Origin: Phragmites australis
Lineage: Eukaryota > Streptophyta > Magnoliopsida > Poales > Poaceae
DNA length: 64,000 nt
NCBI RefSeq assembly: GCF_958298935.1
Contig: NC_084931.1
Coordinates: forward strand, 20,983,334-21,047,333
Reading direction: 5' to 3'
Part shown: positions 23,057-34,250 of the stretch, piece after piece
Layout: each line of letters opens with the position of its first letter
Position numbering within the stretch: the stretch's first letter is position 1
Notes under the pieces: generated by a model
Seen by the model: only the letters and a program-made list of their open reading frames with translations
Databases searched by the model: none
What the model was told of the DNA's origin: nothing
Program-made: the position numbers and the translations under genes

Positions 23057-23270
23057 ACGAACGGGCGAATGCTCGAGCGGTAAAGCTTGGGGGAGCAACC
23101 GTGGGTCGGGGGATCGAGCCCTAGCTCTCACCATTCCGCAGTCACGCACAGAACATGGGAGTTTAACTCTACGGTAGAGTCGAGCCCGGCGGAAGCTACG
23201 TTCCCGTTCTGCACCTAGTCTTGAGCCTTCAATGAAGACCGTGTAGATATGATGGTACTATTAAAAAAAT
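23057..23270 (+). mobile_element. tRNA-derived SINE with 12-bp target duplication
   Basis: The repeat ATCATCCCCATC is present at 23045-23056 and 23271-23282. Between them the sequence has a box A-like TGCTCGAGCGG (23070-23080) and, about 30 bases on, a box B-like GGGATCGAGCC (about 23110-23120). These are the internal RNA polymerase III promoter elements of a tRNA-like head. A body of unrelated sequence ends in ATTAAAAAAAT. Size (214 bp), internal promoter, A-rich tail and duplication fit a plant SINE. I cannot name the family. Confidence 0.85.
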
Positions 23271-23282
23271 ATCATCCCCATC

Positions 23283-24526
23283 CTGCAAAAAGTGACAGCT
23301 GAAAAATGTGTGGACCAAAACGGTGGGTCAAGGCGCCAGGCATGTTATTGAAAATAGAAACGCTCATCGGCTTGTGTTGTGTCCAATCTTATTGACCTGG
23401 GTGATTTTTTTAAACATGTGTCATGAACATGGGACTTTCAAGATGGGCTTCCGGGCTGGACAATTGGGTTGGCCCTTAGCCCAACTAGTTGGTATAAAAG
23501 AAGAAACCAAGCATCCTCTCAAAAAAAGAAAAGAAAAAAGAAACCAAGCAAAAATGGGAAGCATCCATCAACAACATAACAGCAGCTACTTCTTCCTCCG
23601 GTGTTGTTCTACCTCAAGCTCTTTTTTTTTTATCTCACTTTGAGCTGTAAGTTGTATAAACATATATATAAAAAAGGAAGTCTAAATTAGGGACGTTGGC
23701 GGAACATCTACTAAATTTTCAGTTGATTTCGTCCGATCTAACTTGGTGAGGAGCCACACAAGCTACTGATTGGCTTCTCTAACTGACCATCGGACATAAT
23801 ATATCCATCTTGTTACAGATTGGACGTGTATTTACTTACTTGTATACTTCATTTGAGATGCATAGTTACTATAGTTTCTACCTTCAATTTCGTTTTTTTT
23901 TTTAAACCACACGGGAAACCTCCTCGCTCATATTCTTATTTTTTATGGACTTCAATAGACTTAGGTCTTTCTTTTGAAATTGCAAAGGTCTGATAACTGA
24001 TATGCCCTACTCAATTTTTAGGTTGGGTTTGCCCCTACAAGTCATCAACGTCTACTTCTGCCACCAACATTTATAGTTTAACGTTCACGGTTAAGATATT
24101 TTTCCCCTCTTCCAAGCAAAACTAAACCACTAAAAGAAGCAAAACTAAAGATCTCAACTGATCAAAAATTCTCAGAAAAAAAAAAGATAAAAAAATATAC
24201 CGTCACAGCTTAGTACAGGTGATATAACAACTCACTAATACTCTTGCCGCGCGTGCAACGAATAACAAGTGCTTGGCTTGTCGCCTTCTGTTTTTGAAAG
24301 AAAATTTTATAAGACTGTGCCAAAAGATTCGTAAGATTTTAATCTACACTATTTTTCTTCTGATATAACGGTTGGTACGTGTATATATATATATATATAA
24401 AGAAGTAGGAGACATGTGTGATATTAGAAGAATGGATATTTCAAAAATTCGGATCTTATAAATTTCCTTCCTCGGTTTCCGGCCGCCACAAGCGCCTCTT
24501 ATCCTCCAGGACCACCCCGCAAAACG
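23283..24526. other. Intergenic DNA and upstream region of the TPR-like gene
   Basis: The region is AT-rich with homopolymer runs and no supported coding sequence. It contains the promoter of the gene starting at 24527. The only TATA-like sequence I can point to is the TA run at 24382-24399, about 130 bp upstream of the ATG. Confidence 0.4.
24382..24399. repeat. (TA)9 microsatellite, possible TATA region
   Basis: A TA dinucleotide run followed by AAAGAAG lies about 130 bp before the start codon of the downstream gene. A core-promoter role is possible from position only. Confidence 0.5.
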
Positions 24527-27500
24527 ATGGCCGCGGCGACCTCCTCCATCTTCTCCTCCACGCCCCCGCGCCGCCTCCCCTTCCCTCTAGCCCGCAAGCC
24601 CCTCGCCGGCCCCGGCCCCAAGGCCCTCACTCTATCATCACAGAAGCTCCTCCGTCTCCCGTGCCCACCCGCTTCGTCCGCCCCATCCACGCCGCCGCCT
24701 CCGCCCGACCCCGAGGGGACTGAGAAGCCGGACCCCATCAAGCTCGCGTTCGCCCGCGCCGCCGCCTATAAGAAGGAGAGGGACAGCCCGGCGCCGCCCC
24801 CGCCGCCGCCGAAGCCGCCGACGGAGGCTTCGGTCGAGGGGTCGGGTAGCAAGGAGGCCTTCAAGCGGGCGCTGGAGTACAGGAACGGAAACGGGGAAGG
24901 AGAGGGTGTGGGTGGTGGTGGCTCCGCTCTTCCCGGGGGATCGCCGGTTTTCGGTGAGCCATGATAAAAAGTCCCTTGCGCGTTGAGAGAACAATGTGTT
25001 GTAGAAATCTGATCAGTGATAGGACCGAGGAATGGTTGGAGATAGACGAAAATTTTTGGGGTTCCAGACGATACCAGTGCAATCTGCTGCGTGCTGGTGT
25101 TGGCATTCGATTGTTCACACATAATAAAAGCGTGTTTTGAACAGAAGCTTGCGTTTTGATACATTGTTATTGTAGGTGTTGCTAATGAAAATGTGGAGTA
25201 TGTAGAATTGTAGATGGCTGAATGTTTGAGGCTTTCGTGATAATGATTGATTGAGGGTGTTTTATGTTGGAGCATTTCATGTGCATCCTTTTGCTGATAG
25301 GTAATGAATCACACTCTCCTCACACTCTCCTATAGGCCATAGGGAGGCGTGGATTCATTCACCGCAGAAATTCGATATATATCGGCGTACTCGTTAGGAC
25401 TCATGAGCATGGCACTATTTAGTTGGTGTCAGTAATACTGATCGCTATAGTGGCAAATCAAGTGAAAATGACGTTAGATCCACCGCATGAACAATTTAAT
25501 TGGTTCGTAGAGTTTGGTTGGTTGGCTTAGAGTTGGGAGAAGCACCTCTTTTCTATGCGCCTGCGCTTGTTTAGAAAGAGTGTGCTGATCTCTTTTATGC
25601 TAAAGATTATGCAAGAGCTGGTAACCCCAGCGTACCTTTGCTTTCGTTTTGCTTTCTAGAAAGCATGGGCCAAGGCCTTTGGTCTAAAACATGAACAATT
25701 TAAACTTTCTGATCCAATTCTATTGTGTCATCTATTTTTTTTTCATTGCCCATGATATTTGTTTTATTTTTTAGGTCGAAGCACCTTACTTGGTCAAGAT
25801 GGTGCATTTGGCAAAGTTTCAAATAAGAAGGGAGAGTATGAGTATGATGAGACAGATTTTTTGGGCCTTGACTTTTTTGAGAAAAAACGTTATAAAGGTC
25901 CACCCCCTGGGCTGGCTCCAGCTATTGACCCTTTAACAGATGAAGATTTTCCTGAGGTGGAGATAATAATTGGAGACCCTAGCAAATTTGAGAAGTCTCG
26001 TCGCTCAACAGAAATTCAACCGGTAGTCGACAATGAGCCAGAGAAAACTTCACGATCAACAACCAGTGAACCAAATGAAGATGACAAGGTTGAGAAAGCA
26101 CCTCCTTCAACTGTTGTTGAACAAGAAGAAGATGAAAATGCAGAAGTTTATAAACCCACGGTTAGGTCGTGGGGAATGTTTCCTAGGCCACAAAATATTT
26201 CAAAGGCGGTAAGATGTAGTTTGTATCATCTCACAAGCTGTATCTGTATCTTTCTTTTGCTTTCAGGTATAAAAATTTCCTAGCATGCATGATTCCTTTG
26301 CTCAAACAACAACATTAATTTCGATTAAGAAGGAAATGGTATAAGAAGGTATATGCATGTCAATTGACCATTTGATAATGATCTGATGGCTTTTTGCCCT
26401 TGTTAACTTTCCAATGGAAACTTATATTTTCTCTTTAAACAAAAATTACCAGGGTGATAAATGGTCATGTATTGAATCACATTCTGCGCTAACGATATCT
26501 CTACAACCTTCAACGCAACAAAATTTGTCTATCCATTGGAAATATCTGGCTGTGTAACATCAATTTTTACCATCTCTGGAGTGACATTACGATCCTGTAG
26601 CAATTTTCTCGTTTAGATCCATCCTGTTGCAACTTTCTCCTTTATTTGTGGTAAATTTTCTCTTTGAATCTACATACTAACTGTAATTCTCAAACACACT
26701 ACCGTACAAGCTGGTGGCACCAGGCTACCGACACAAGTTCGGACATTGATAACCATATCCATAAGCTTGTTCTTGTATGACAATCATCCATCACAAAAAC
26801 TAGTTTGAACAATCTATGCCCTTTTCATGTTCTTAATCGTATCATTTGGTTTGTTAAATACCACATGGCTCATCAGCCATTGTCCAAGAATCACTTGTAC
26901 GAATAAAAAATGGGCATCTAAGTATATAATATGTTTGCTTGACTGATTTCAGAGATCGCCAAGCAACGTTGTACCAAATCACTTTTAGAGTTGTCTCTTT
27001 CTATGCATCTTTGGTCTTGTTTTGTTGATACACTAAGAAATGACATTTGAAATACAGTTGAAAATGGCTTCATAAATATTTTACTTTTTTCTATATTTCT
27101 TTGGATTTAATTAGCCAATGTACTACATGTTTGTAAATTGCTGCCATTCTATGATATCTATCATTAATTCTTGATGGTACTGTTGCATTTGCCTGAGTCT
27201 GATTTTTCCATTACCTTTCCTTTTAGTATGGTGGTGGAAGAAATATACGCCGTGGTGGAGAGACTCAAAGTGCTGAAGAAAAGGCAGCCAAGGATAAGCG
27301 CACCAGAGAGCTAATATCTGCATATAGGAATCGACAAAACATGATAATCGATGCAAAGACAAAGGCAGAGTGCACCGAGGTACTGATTGAAACATCACTC
27401 CATTTAAGTTGACCACTCCAATGATTTAAGATGACCTTTGATGTCCCTTTAATGCTTGCACTTTTATGGGAATTTCTATGTCACATGAGGGAGTAACCTT

Positions 27501-29496
27501 TATTTTCTTCTATTCTGTATTTATACTTTAGCAGTGAATTTACACGATGGTGACTTAACATTTAAGTAGTAGAATTAACTATTTCTTTAACAAATTTTGA
27601 AAGGGTCATGATTTTCCTCTATCACACTCAGACTCCATTTGTAACACGAGAATGCTTCCTGATTCCCGTGGGAATTGAACTGTTTATCTGCAGGATTCCA
27701 ATCTGGCGGCCAGGTTTTGAAGTTGGTTGCCTGCATAGTGTCAAGTTGTCTCTTAAGTATACAGAATGTGTATTATATGTCCGCACTCCAGCAGTGTTTG
27801 TCTAATTTGCACTAACACTCCCATTCTGTTCGTTTGAATCATTTTCTGCACTTATTACTTTTGTAACATCACGGACCTTTTTGCAGTTTGCATACTTGGC
27901 TTCGATACATATGGTTACAGTATGTAATTTGTAAAATCTAAATGTTGAAGGCTTTGAGGGAAGGTGATGCGCTGATGAATACTGGAAGGCTTAAACAAGC
28001 ATTGCCTTATTATGAAAAAGTGATGAAGGCTGTGGACTTTAAGGTATTCTATTACATGAATGATATTATATATAAAAAAGGAGGTATCAAATGTATTGGT
28101 TTGATTAAAATGAACGTTTCAACTTGACTCTTGGCAAGAACATGAAACTGCACTCCTTCGAAATAATTTACCAAGTCTTTGTCAACTTCCAAAACTCAGG
28201 AATCCCTGTTCTCTCTATCGCCCACCAACCTTCTGTTGCTACTTTAGGTAGATCTGTGGAGCTTCTTTTTGTTCTGTGGATCTCCTTTCAATTAGATTGC
28301 ATTTTAAGATATTTTAAAAATAATCTAGCAACAGAACCCAGCCTCAAAGCACAAGTGCACAACCATTGACTTAATTGGATATCGAGCTCCTAATTTTGTA
28401 ATATAGCCAAACTGTGTAAATGACCTATTTTGCTAAGCCAAGCTGCTGATGGGACAAATGATATCTCTATTTATGATATATTTCTAGTTCAGCTTGGTGA
28501 TATATAAACTTCATGCACTATAATGTTATCGTGCTTCAGATCAGATACAGCATCTCCTCTGTTTTTCTTACTCATGTTCTAGGTGACATCTAGTTGCTTG
28601 TATTTCTGTTTACCATTGTTCATTGTGATGCCCTTTTTTGGTTTCCTGTTATATCTTTTTACTCATTTAGTTAAGTGCAGACTGAACTTCATGGAATGGC
28701 TGCCTTGCAGTGGTCCATCTGTCTAGATTCACTCTGCAGGTAGTTCCCTTTGTTCTCCGCTTATGCCCTTACCTTGTATCACTATATTTGTCAAGTTTTA
28801 TGTTTTAACTGCTCAGATGCAAATGAACAGAAAGTTCCTAATCCCTTGATGAAAACTACATGAGATTTGCAATATGACTTGCGCAGTTTCTATCTGAGAT
28901 TTCCTCCATGTTGCATATGTATTTCATGAATATCTTACTTTTGCAGGTCCAAGGAAGCAATGAGCATGTATAGCAAACTCAAAAACCATCCAAACTCTGA
29001 GATTAGCAAGAAAGCAAACATGTTTATGTTCAGCTTTCAGGTGTGTTTCAGAGCCTTGCGCAATTTCTTCCTCACACCTCTAGAGTAGGCTTCGAACAAG
29101 TGTGAGCTTAGGCATTGATAAGCTGATAATGTTGTTTTAGCATGCATGTTAAGCTGATAATCCTTCATTGGTCGCTTAACTAACATATTTTTCTTTCTCC
29201 TGATCATCCTTCATTGATAAGCTGATAATCCCTCATTGGTCGCTTAACTAACATATTTTTCTCTTTCTCCTGATCATCTGAAGGCAATGGATTTTATGAA
29301 GGTCAGCAGCACACCTTTGCCCAAAAGCACGGGCTACGAGACGTACTTCAACAAATTTCGCGGCCAGAAGAATTACTACGCTAGTCTAGACGAACCTGAC
29401 GTGGGAATCGACCAGATCATCCCATACATGTTATTTCTTGTTTCCCCTATATTTCTAGTTGCTTTTGTTGCTCTGAGAAAATCCTTTCAACTATAA
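24527..29496 (+). CDS. Predicted plastid TPR-like membrane protein (LOW PSII ACCUMULATION-like)
   Basis: Seven exons keep one frame with GT-AG junctions: 24527-24953, 25775-26208, 27227-27379, 27951-28043, 28681-28739, 28947-29040 and 29284-29496. The sum is 1473 nt, about 490 aa. Residues 1-60 are Ser/Arg/Pro/Ala-rich with few acids, like a chloroplast transit peptide, followed by a Pro-rich linker. Exon 2 holds the most conserved-looking block (DETDFLGLDFFEKKRYKGPP) and an acidic stretch. Residues about 339-425 form TPR-like helix pairs (ALREGDALMNTGRLKQALPY, then SKEAMSMYSKLKNHPN). A hydrophobic segment at about 465-484 (IIPYMLFLVSPIFLVAFVAL) suggests a C-terminal membrane anchor. The layout resembles plant LPA1-like/TPR proteins linked to photosystem II assembly; that role is inferred from resemblance only. 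The acceptor before exon 4 (TTGAAG|GC) is weak, but it is the only in-frame choice I found. No disruption is seen. Confidence 0.85.
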
Positions 29497-29554
29497 AAAG
29501 AAATCATGAACGAGAAGTTTGAATACCATATATGTAGGAGCAAATAGTTTGCTA

Positions 29555-29560
29555 AATAAA
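29555..29560 (+). terminator. Candidate polyadenylation signal (AATAAA)
   Basis: A canonical AATAAA lies 58 bases past the stop codon of the TPR-like gene. Plant signals are loose, so this is a likely rather than certain site. Confidence 0.5.
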
Positions 29561-29976
29561 AAATCGTTCTGTATAGTTTGGAAAAGCAATCCTGTTGTAT
29601 AGATCAATTTGTTTGCGTTCAGCACCTTTGCCCGTTCTCAGACCTGCGTTCAAACTTCAAAGACTCTCTAGCTGACTGAAATGAAGCCCAGAAACATGCT
29701 TGGGCCGGCCGAATCGTTTGACGTACCAACATTCTGGTTTCTGAACTTCCTTGGCGTGTGGGTTCGTGTATTGCTGGAGTCTGAACGCCATATAGGAGCA
29801 ATTCTCTCCCTCACTGACACGCAATGTTGAATGTTTGTGCGATGACGTCCTTTGGTACATCCCCCTCATGAACTTTCGGTGGTTTCGTCGTTAGGTTTAC
29901 TGATCTACCCACGGCAGCGCCAACGCCAGAGATTTGTACGCAAGAATTCACAGCAAGACTCCTCCAAAGTCGTAGC
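29561..29976. other. Spacer between TPR-like gene and copia element
   Basis: This is the probable end of the 3' UTR plus 400 bp of ordinary sequence. I see no coding region or repeat structure in it. Confidence 0.4.
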
Positions 29977-30333
29977 TGTTATCATACTCCAAGCGGGTTC
30001 ACCGGTTTGTTATCATTGTTTTGCTTTTAGTCTGTAACGTGTCAAGCATGACCTGGTTGTTATGGCAATGAGTTTGTAGCTCGCGCTCGACGCATGCGAG
30101 TTCATGCGGGAGTGCATCCGAGTCATACGCGGCAAGTTCGCGGTCGTGGGATGGCGCGATCGTCATGCATGCATGCTGCGCATATAGGCAGGTTAGTTGG
30201 TTTCTTTTAAGTAGTCGTGAAATATATTCTGAAAAGCTGCCATTGCACCACCAAAAACTTGTGTTTTCGTTCTTTTAACACGTGAGTCTGCAGGAGTCCG
30301 CCAGTGGCGAGGAATCGCCGGTTAAATCCAACA
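29977..30333 (+). repeat. 5' LTR of the copia element
   Basis: It begins TGTTATCATACTCC and ends AAATCCAACA directly before the primer site. It aligns with the 3' LTR (TGCTATCATACTCC...) from 36204 through GAGTCTG with numerous substitutions and small gaps. Length is 357 bp. Confidence 0.88.
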
Positions 30334-30335
30334 TT

Positions 30336-30347
30336 TGGTACCAGAGC
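30336..30347 (+). promoter_or_regulatory. Primer binding site, initiator tRNA-Met type
   Basis: TGGTACCAGAGC, two bases after the LTR end, differs by one base from the complement of the initiator methionine tRNA 3' end (TGGTATCAGAGC). This is the primer used by most plant copia elements. Confidence 0.88.
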
Positions 30348-30462
30348 GGTTACGACCCTGGGCGACGATGTATGCGCATTCAGCACCAAACGGTGGACGA
30401 TCGCCTTTGCCGCCGTGTCGCCGCCGTATCTCGCATTCGCTCATGCCGTGCCGCAGGCGCCA

Positions 30463-30940
30463 TGGTGGGGAGATCATTGTCGAGCGTGTTGTCAAGGAGA
30501 CTAGCGCCTTTGTACAGTACCCGCTGCTCACGTGCACCAACTAACAGGATTGGTCATTGTTGATGCGCGTGAACCTGCAGGCGCAAGGGCTTTGGCAGGC
30601 GGTCGAGCCAGAGCAAGGTGAGATCGTCGAGTACCGCGAGGACCGACTCACGCTGGCGACGATTCTGCGCGTCGTGCCGCCCGAGATGCTCGGGTTGCTC
30701 GCGGTCAAATGGACGGTGTGATCGGTGTGGGAAGCGGTGAAGACAATGTGCGTTGGCATCCAATGTGTTCGCAATGCCAATGAGCAGCTGTTGCGCAAGG
30801 AGTTTGGTGAGATCGCCTTAAAGGACGGCAAAACCGTCGAGGACTTCTCGCTTCGGATCACAGGACTCGCGAACAACATCCACATCCTTGGCGGCAATGT
30901 CACAGATGTGGAGATCGTAGATTGCAATCTCCATTAAGAC
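30463..30940 (+). pseudogene. copia Gag, N-terminal part
   Basis: A single frame reads EIIVERVVKETSAFVQYPLL, then QDWSLLMRVNLQAQGLWQAV, and FGEIALKDGKTVEDFSLRIT to LANNIHILGGNVTDVEIVD. This is the UBN2/retrotransposon Gag pattern. In-frame stops occur at 30541 and 30719. The start codon is not clear because of decay. The frame runs into the solo LTR at 30946. Confidence 0.8.
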
Positions 30941-30945
30941 GGTTG

Positions 30946-32520
30946 TCGGAGGATTAACTCCTGTCGCAGAGATCCCGAGAGACCCTTTTTTTAGATATTC
31001 GGGCGGGGGGATGATCCTAAATAAGTTCGTCGGAGAAATGAATGAGAGTAAATGCAATGGCCGGTGGTGGGGGTGATGATCTAGTGCAAAGAGAAGTAAA
31101 TGCACCGAAAATTAGACAGGTTCAGGCCGCACGGTGGCGTAATACCCTACTCCTATATGGATGTAATAACTGTCATGAGGAAGTCCCTCAAGGATGTTGC
31201 TGGTTACAAGAATATTTGTCTAACTAAGAGCTTGAGGCTCCTTGTTCTTGGGCAGGGATTGTGCTTTGGTTCTTGGTGCTTCTGTGTTTGATGCTTGTGG
31301 TCTCTCGCTCGATTGCTTGTTGGGTCGTTCTCTGGTCCCTTGTTGGGTGTATTGTTGGGTCGTTCTCTGGTCCCTCGTTGGGTGTATTGTTGGGTGTATC
31401 CTTCTCTTCTGTGCTGCCGGCTCTTTTAAGCACTCGCCGGCCGCGACATGCCCCGAACGGGGAAGAGGGGGCACTAGTTCCAAGATGCCACGACTGGGAA
31501 AGGCGTCATCATTTCTTCTGGGTGAAGTGACCGGGGGTGGAAAACACGGCGCACGCCCGGTCACCTGTCACCATAAACACCCTGGCAACAGGCGCAGTAG
31601 AGAGAGCCCACCGGGCAGCCGCAGAGCAACCCAGCGTGCCCGCCCTGTCTTGTTCCTCTGCCACAGCAGGGCGGCAGACGGAACGCCTTGATCCTGACGA
31701 TGTTATCCCGAGACACACCGGATGATACGGGACGGGACCTGTGCAATTAATAGCCCCACGCCTCTCTGCCAAAACATGGCAGGAACTGACACTACGGCGG
31801 GAGCAGTTGGGGATGTCAGGCCACGCACGCTCATTAAATGCGGCCTCGGGCCTCTGACTGATTGACACCTCATCGGCGGGTAACTCGGGGGTCTTTCTGA
31901 GTCATCGGGGCACCGAGTGCTCGGGGGTACTGTTCACCTCCCCGAGCACTCTCTCCCGAGAATGCCTATCCTTGCCCTCGGGGTACCGGGTGCTCGGGGG
32001 TACTGTTCACCTTCCCGAGCACTCTCTTCCGAGCACTCTTGCATGAACCTTCGGGGAACCGAGTGCCCGGGGGCTGCCACGTACAACCCCGAGCACTCTC
32101 TCCCGAGCACTTTTGCACAGATCTTTCGGGGAACCGAGAGCTCGGGGGCTGCCACGTGCAGCCCCGAGCACTCTCTCCCGAGCACTTTCACACTGACCCT
32201 CGGGGAACCGAGCGCTCGGGGGCTGCCACACGTAGTCCCCGAGCACTCTCTCCCGGAACTTAGCTCTTCTGATCGTCGGGGGACTAGGGTGCTCGGGGGT
32301 GACCGGGCACTTCCCCGAGCACTTTCTTCCCGGAACTTAGACTTTATGGATCATCGGGGAACTGGGGTGCTCGGGAACCAGGGACTGTGGCCCTGAGCAC
32401 CTTCTCCCGGGACTTGAACTTTCCTCACCCCGCAGGAGGGACCTCGCGGGATGGCGACACGTGGCGGATGGCCGGCCTGGCCTCGGGACTCAGGAACCCC
32501 CGGTTCCTGATACACCGACA
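30946..32520 (+). mobile_element. Solo LTR of a Tat-type Ty3/gypsy element inside copia gag
   Basis: It starts TGTCGGAGGATTAACTCC and ends TGATACACCGACA. A perfect 5-bp duplication (ACGGT at 30941-30945 and 32521-32525) flanks it. If the insert and one ACGGT are ignored, the Gag sequence runs on across the junction up to one frame slip. It contains the conserved GGTTCAGGCCGCACGG / TAATACCCTACTCCTA block near 31115-31160, also found inverted at 11165-11345. No internal domain is present. Its 3' third is a repeat array (31902-32420). Length is 1575 bp. Confidence 0.92.
31902..32420 (+). repeat. Minisatellite of seven roughly 75-bp hairpin units in the LTR
   Basis: Units begin near 31902, 31977, 32050, 32124, 32199, 32273 and 32352 with TCGGGG(A/T/C)ACCGAG-like sequence. 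Each contains GTGCTCGGGG, a short spacer, then CCCCGAGCAC: a 10-bp inverted repeat able to form a hairpin. Spacers and edges vary between units. The open frames here on both strands come from the repeat periodicity and are not genes. Confidence 0.85.
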
Positions 32521-32525
32521 ACGGT

Positions 32526-33477
32526 TCTCGATGTTGACATGATCTCGGTGAAGGAGGCGATGGGACGTCTTCGGGCCGTGGAACAACGCAGCAAGCCGAT
32601 GCCTACACCAGTCGTGGACTTGCAGGGCTGCCTGCTCCTCTCAAAGGAAGAGTGGCTTGCACGGTTGAAGATCCACGAGAACGACAGTGAGGGCAGCAAG
32701 TCCAGTGGCAGCAAGAAGCGTGGGAAGCCATGCGGGTGTGGCCACAACAACGGTGCGTGCGACGGTAGAAGCAGCACGTGCAGCAGGCTAGGTCAGGAGC
32801 ACTCAGCGGACAAGTCTCGCAACTGCGGCAAGGCCGACCACTGGGCCAAGGACTACCAGCAAGCCCAAGAAGTCCAAACATGCCCATGTGCCCATGGAGA
32901 AGAGGAGGAGTCGGTGCTCCTCATGGCTCACACGTCGTTTTCTTCCGTAACTTCACCTGTGGCATCGCTGAACGGTGAATCCAGCCCCGTGCCAGCACTT
33001 GCGTCGCGTTGCGTCGTCCAGATCCACGAGGCGAAGGTCTTGGCGCATCTCGGGCCGCAAGAGGACTGCGACCATCGGCGATGGGTGCTCGACACGGGTG
33101 CCACGAACCACATGACTGGCGCGCGGACTACTTTCTTCGAGCTCGACGCCAACGTCTGCGGCACTGTCCGTTTTGGTGACGGCTCAGTTGTGGAGGTCGA
33201 GGGGCACGTGACCATCATCTTCAGCTGCAAGAACGGTGAGAATCGCACATTGACAGGGGTGTATTTCATTCCCCATCTAACGACGAATATTGTGAGCCTC
33301 GGTCAACTCGACAAGGCCGACTATAGACTGGAGATCGATGCCGGAATTCTGCACATCTTCGACCAACAGCATAAGCTCCTCACGCGGGTGAGGCGGTCCC
33401 AGACACGCCTCTACATCCTGGAGCTAAACATCGGGCAACCAGTGTGCCTGTCAGCGCACAGCTCGGAGGTGGCCTAG
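32526..33477 (+). pseudogene. copia Gag C-terminus, zinc knuckle and protease
   Basis: The frame resumes after the solo LTR with TVLDVDMISVKEAMGRLRAV and LLLSKEEWLARLKIHE. A CCHC-like knuckle follows (NCGKADHWAKDY; the first cysteine spacing is changed). The protease has WVLDTGATNHMTGART (catalytic D-T-G) and VYFIPHLTTNIVSLGQLDKA. The stretch from 32526 to 33474 has no stops. It ends with a stop just before the HWHARYGHL integrase start. Confidence 0.87.
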
Positions 33478-34250
33478 CACTGGCATGCCAGGTACGGGCA
33501 TCTAAGTTTTTAATCGTTGCGCAAGCTCGCTCATGAGGAAATGGTGTGCGGGCTGTCGCTGCTTGATCAAGTTGATCAGGTGTGCGACGGTTGCCTCGAC
33601 CAAAAGCAGAGGAGGGCGCCCTTCTCAAACCAGGCACAGCAACGGGCGACGCACATCCTTGACCTCATCCACGGTGATATATGCAGATCGATCGCACCTA
33701 CGACACCCAGCGGCAATAGTTACTTGTTGTTGGTTGATGATCTGAGCTGCTACATGTGGCTCAGCCTACTCTCCAACAAGGACTAAGCATCGACGACGAT
33801 CAAGAACATCCAGGTGACGGTTGAAGTTGAATCCAAAAGGAAACTCAAGGTCCTCCACACTGACCGTGGGGGAGGGGGGAGTTCACATCCATGGAGTTTG
33901 GCGAGTACTGCACGCAACGCGGCGTCTAGCGGTAGCTCACCACCCCTACTCACCGCAATAGAACGGGGTGGTTGAGCACCGCAATCAAAGCGTTGTCATC
34001 ATGGCTCGATGCATAGTCAAGGCAAAGGGCCTCCCTGGCTACTTCTAGGGCGAGGCCATCTCCACCGTTGTCCACGTCCTCAACCATGTCCTGACATGAG
34101 CGCTCGACAAAAGACCCCCTACTTTCACTCCCGATGTCCTGACATGGCATGGCGAGCGCTCCGCGGTCCACTACTTTCACACCTTCGACTGCATTGTGCA
34201 CGTGAAGAACACACGGTCGAACCTAAAGAACTCGACAATCGCAGCACGTC
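33478..34250 (+). pseudogene. copia integrase, frameshifted
   Basis: It begins with the GAG-pre-integrase zinc motif (HWHARYGHL...VCDGCLDQKQ), then IHGDICRSIAPTTPSGNSYL and LLVDDLSCYMWLSLLSNKD. A stop follows, then VLHTDRGG where the second catalytic Asp is visible. The frame shifts near 33880 and the remainder (VVEHRN, IVHVKNTRSNLKK) is scattered over other frames. It is non-functional. Confidence 0.82.

Noticed and set aside
22603..23058. 151-codon minus-strand open frame
   Set aside because: It has no recognisable motif, lies across unrelated sequence and ends at the SINE flank. It is probably chance.
23057..23140. Functional tRNA gene
   Set aside because: Only box A and box B resemble a tRNA. 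No full cloverleaf or acceptor stem could be drawn, and the flanks show that it is a retroposed SINE.
31242..32396. Several overlapping open frames on both strands in the Tat solo LTR
   Set aside because: They arise from the 75-bp repeat periodicity and GC richness and lie inside a defined LTR.
31902..32420. CRISPR-like pattern of short repeats with variable spacers
   Set aside because: The units form a minisatellite inside an LTR with a 5-bp target duplication in a plant genome. There are no cas genes, and the spacers are related to each other.
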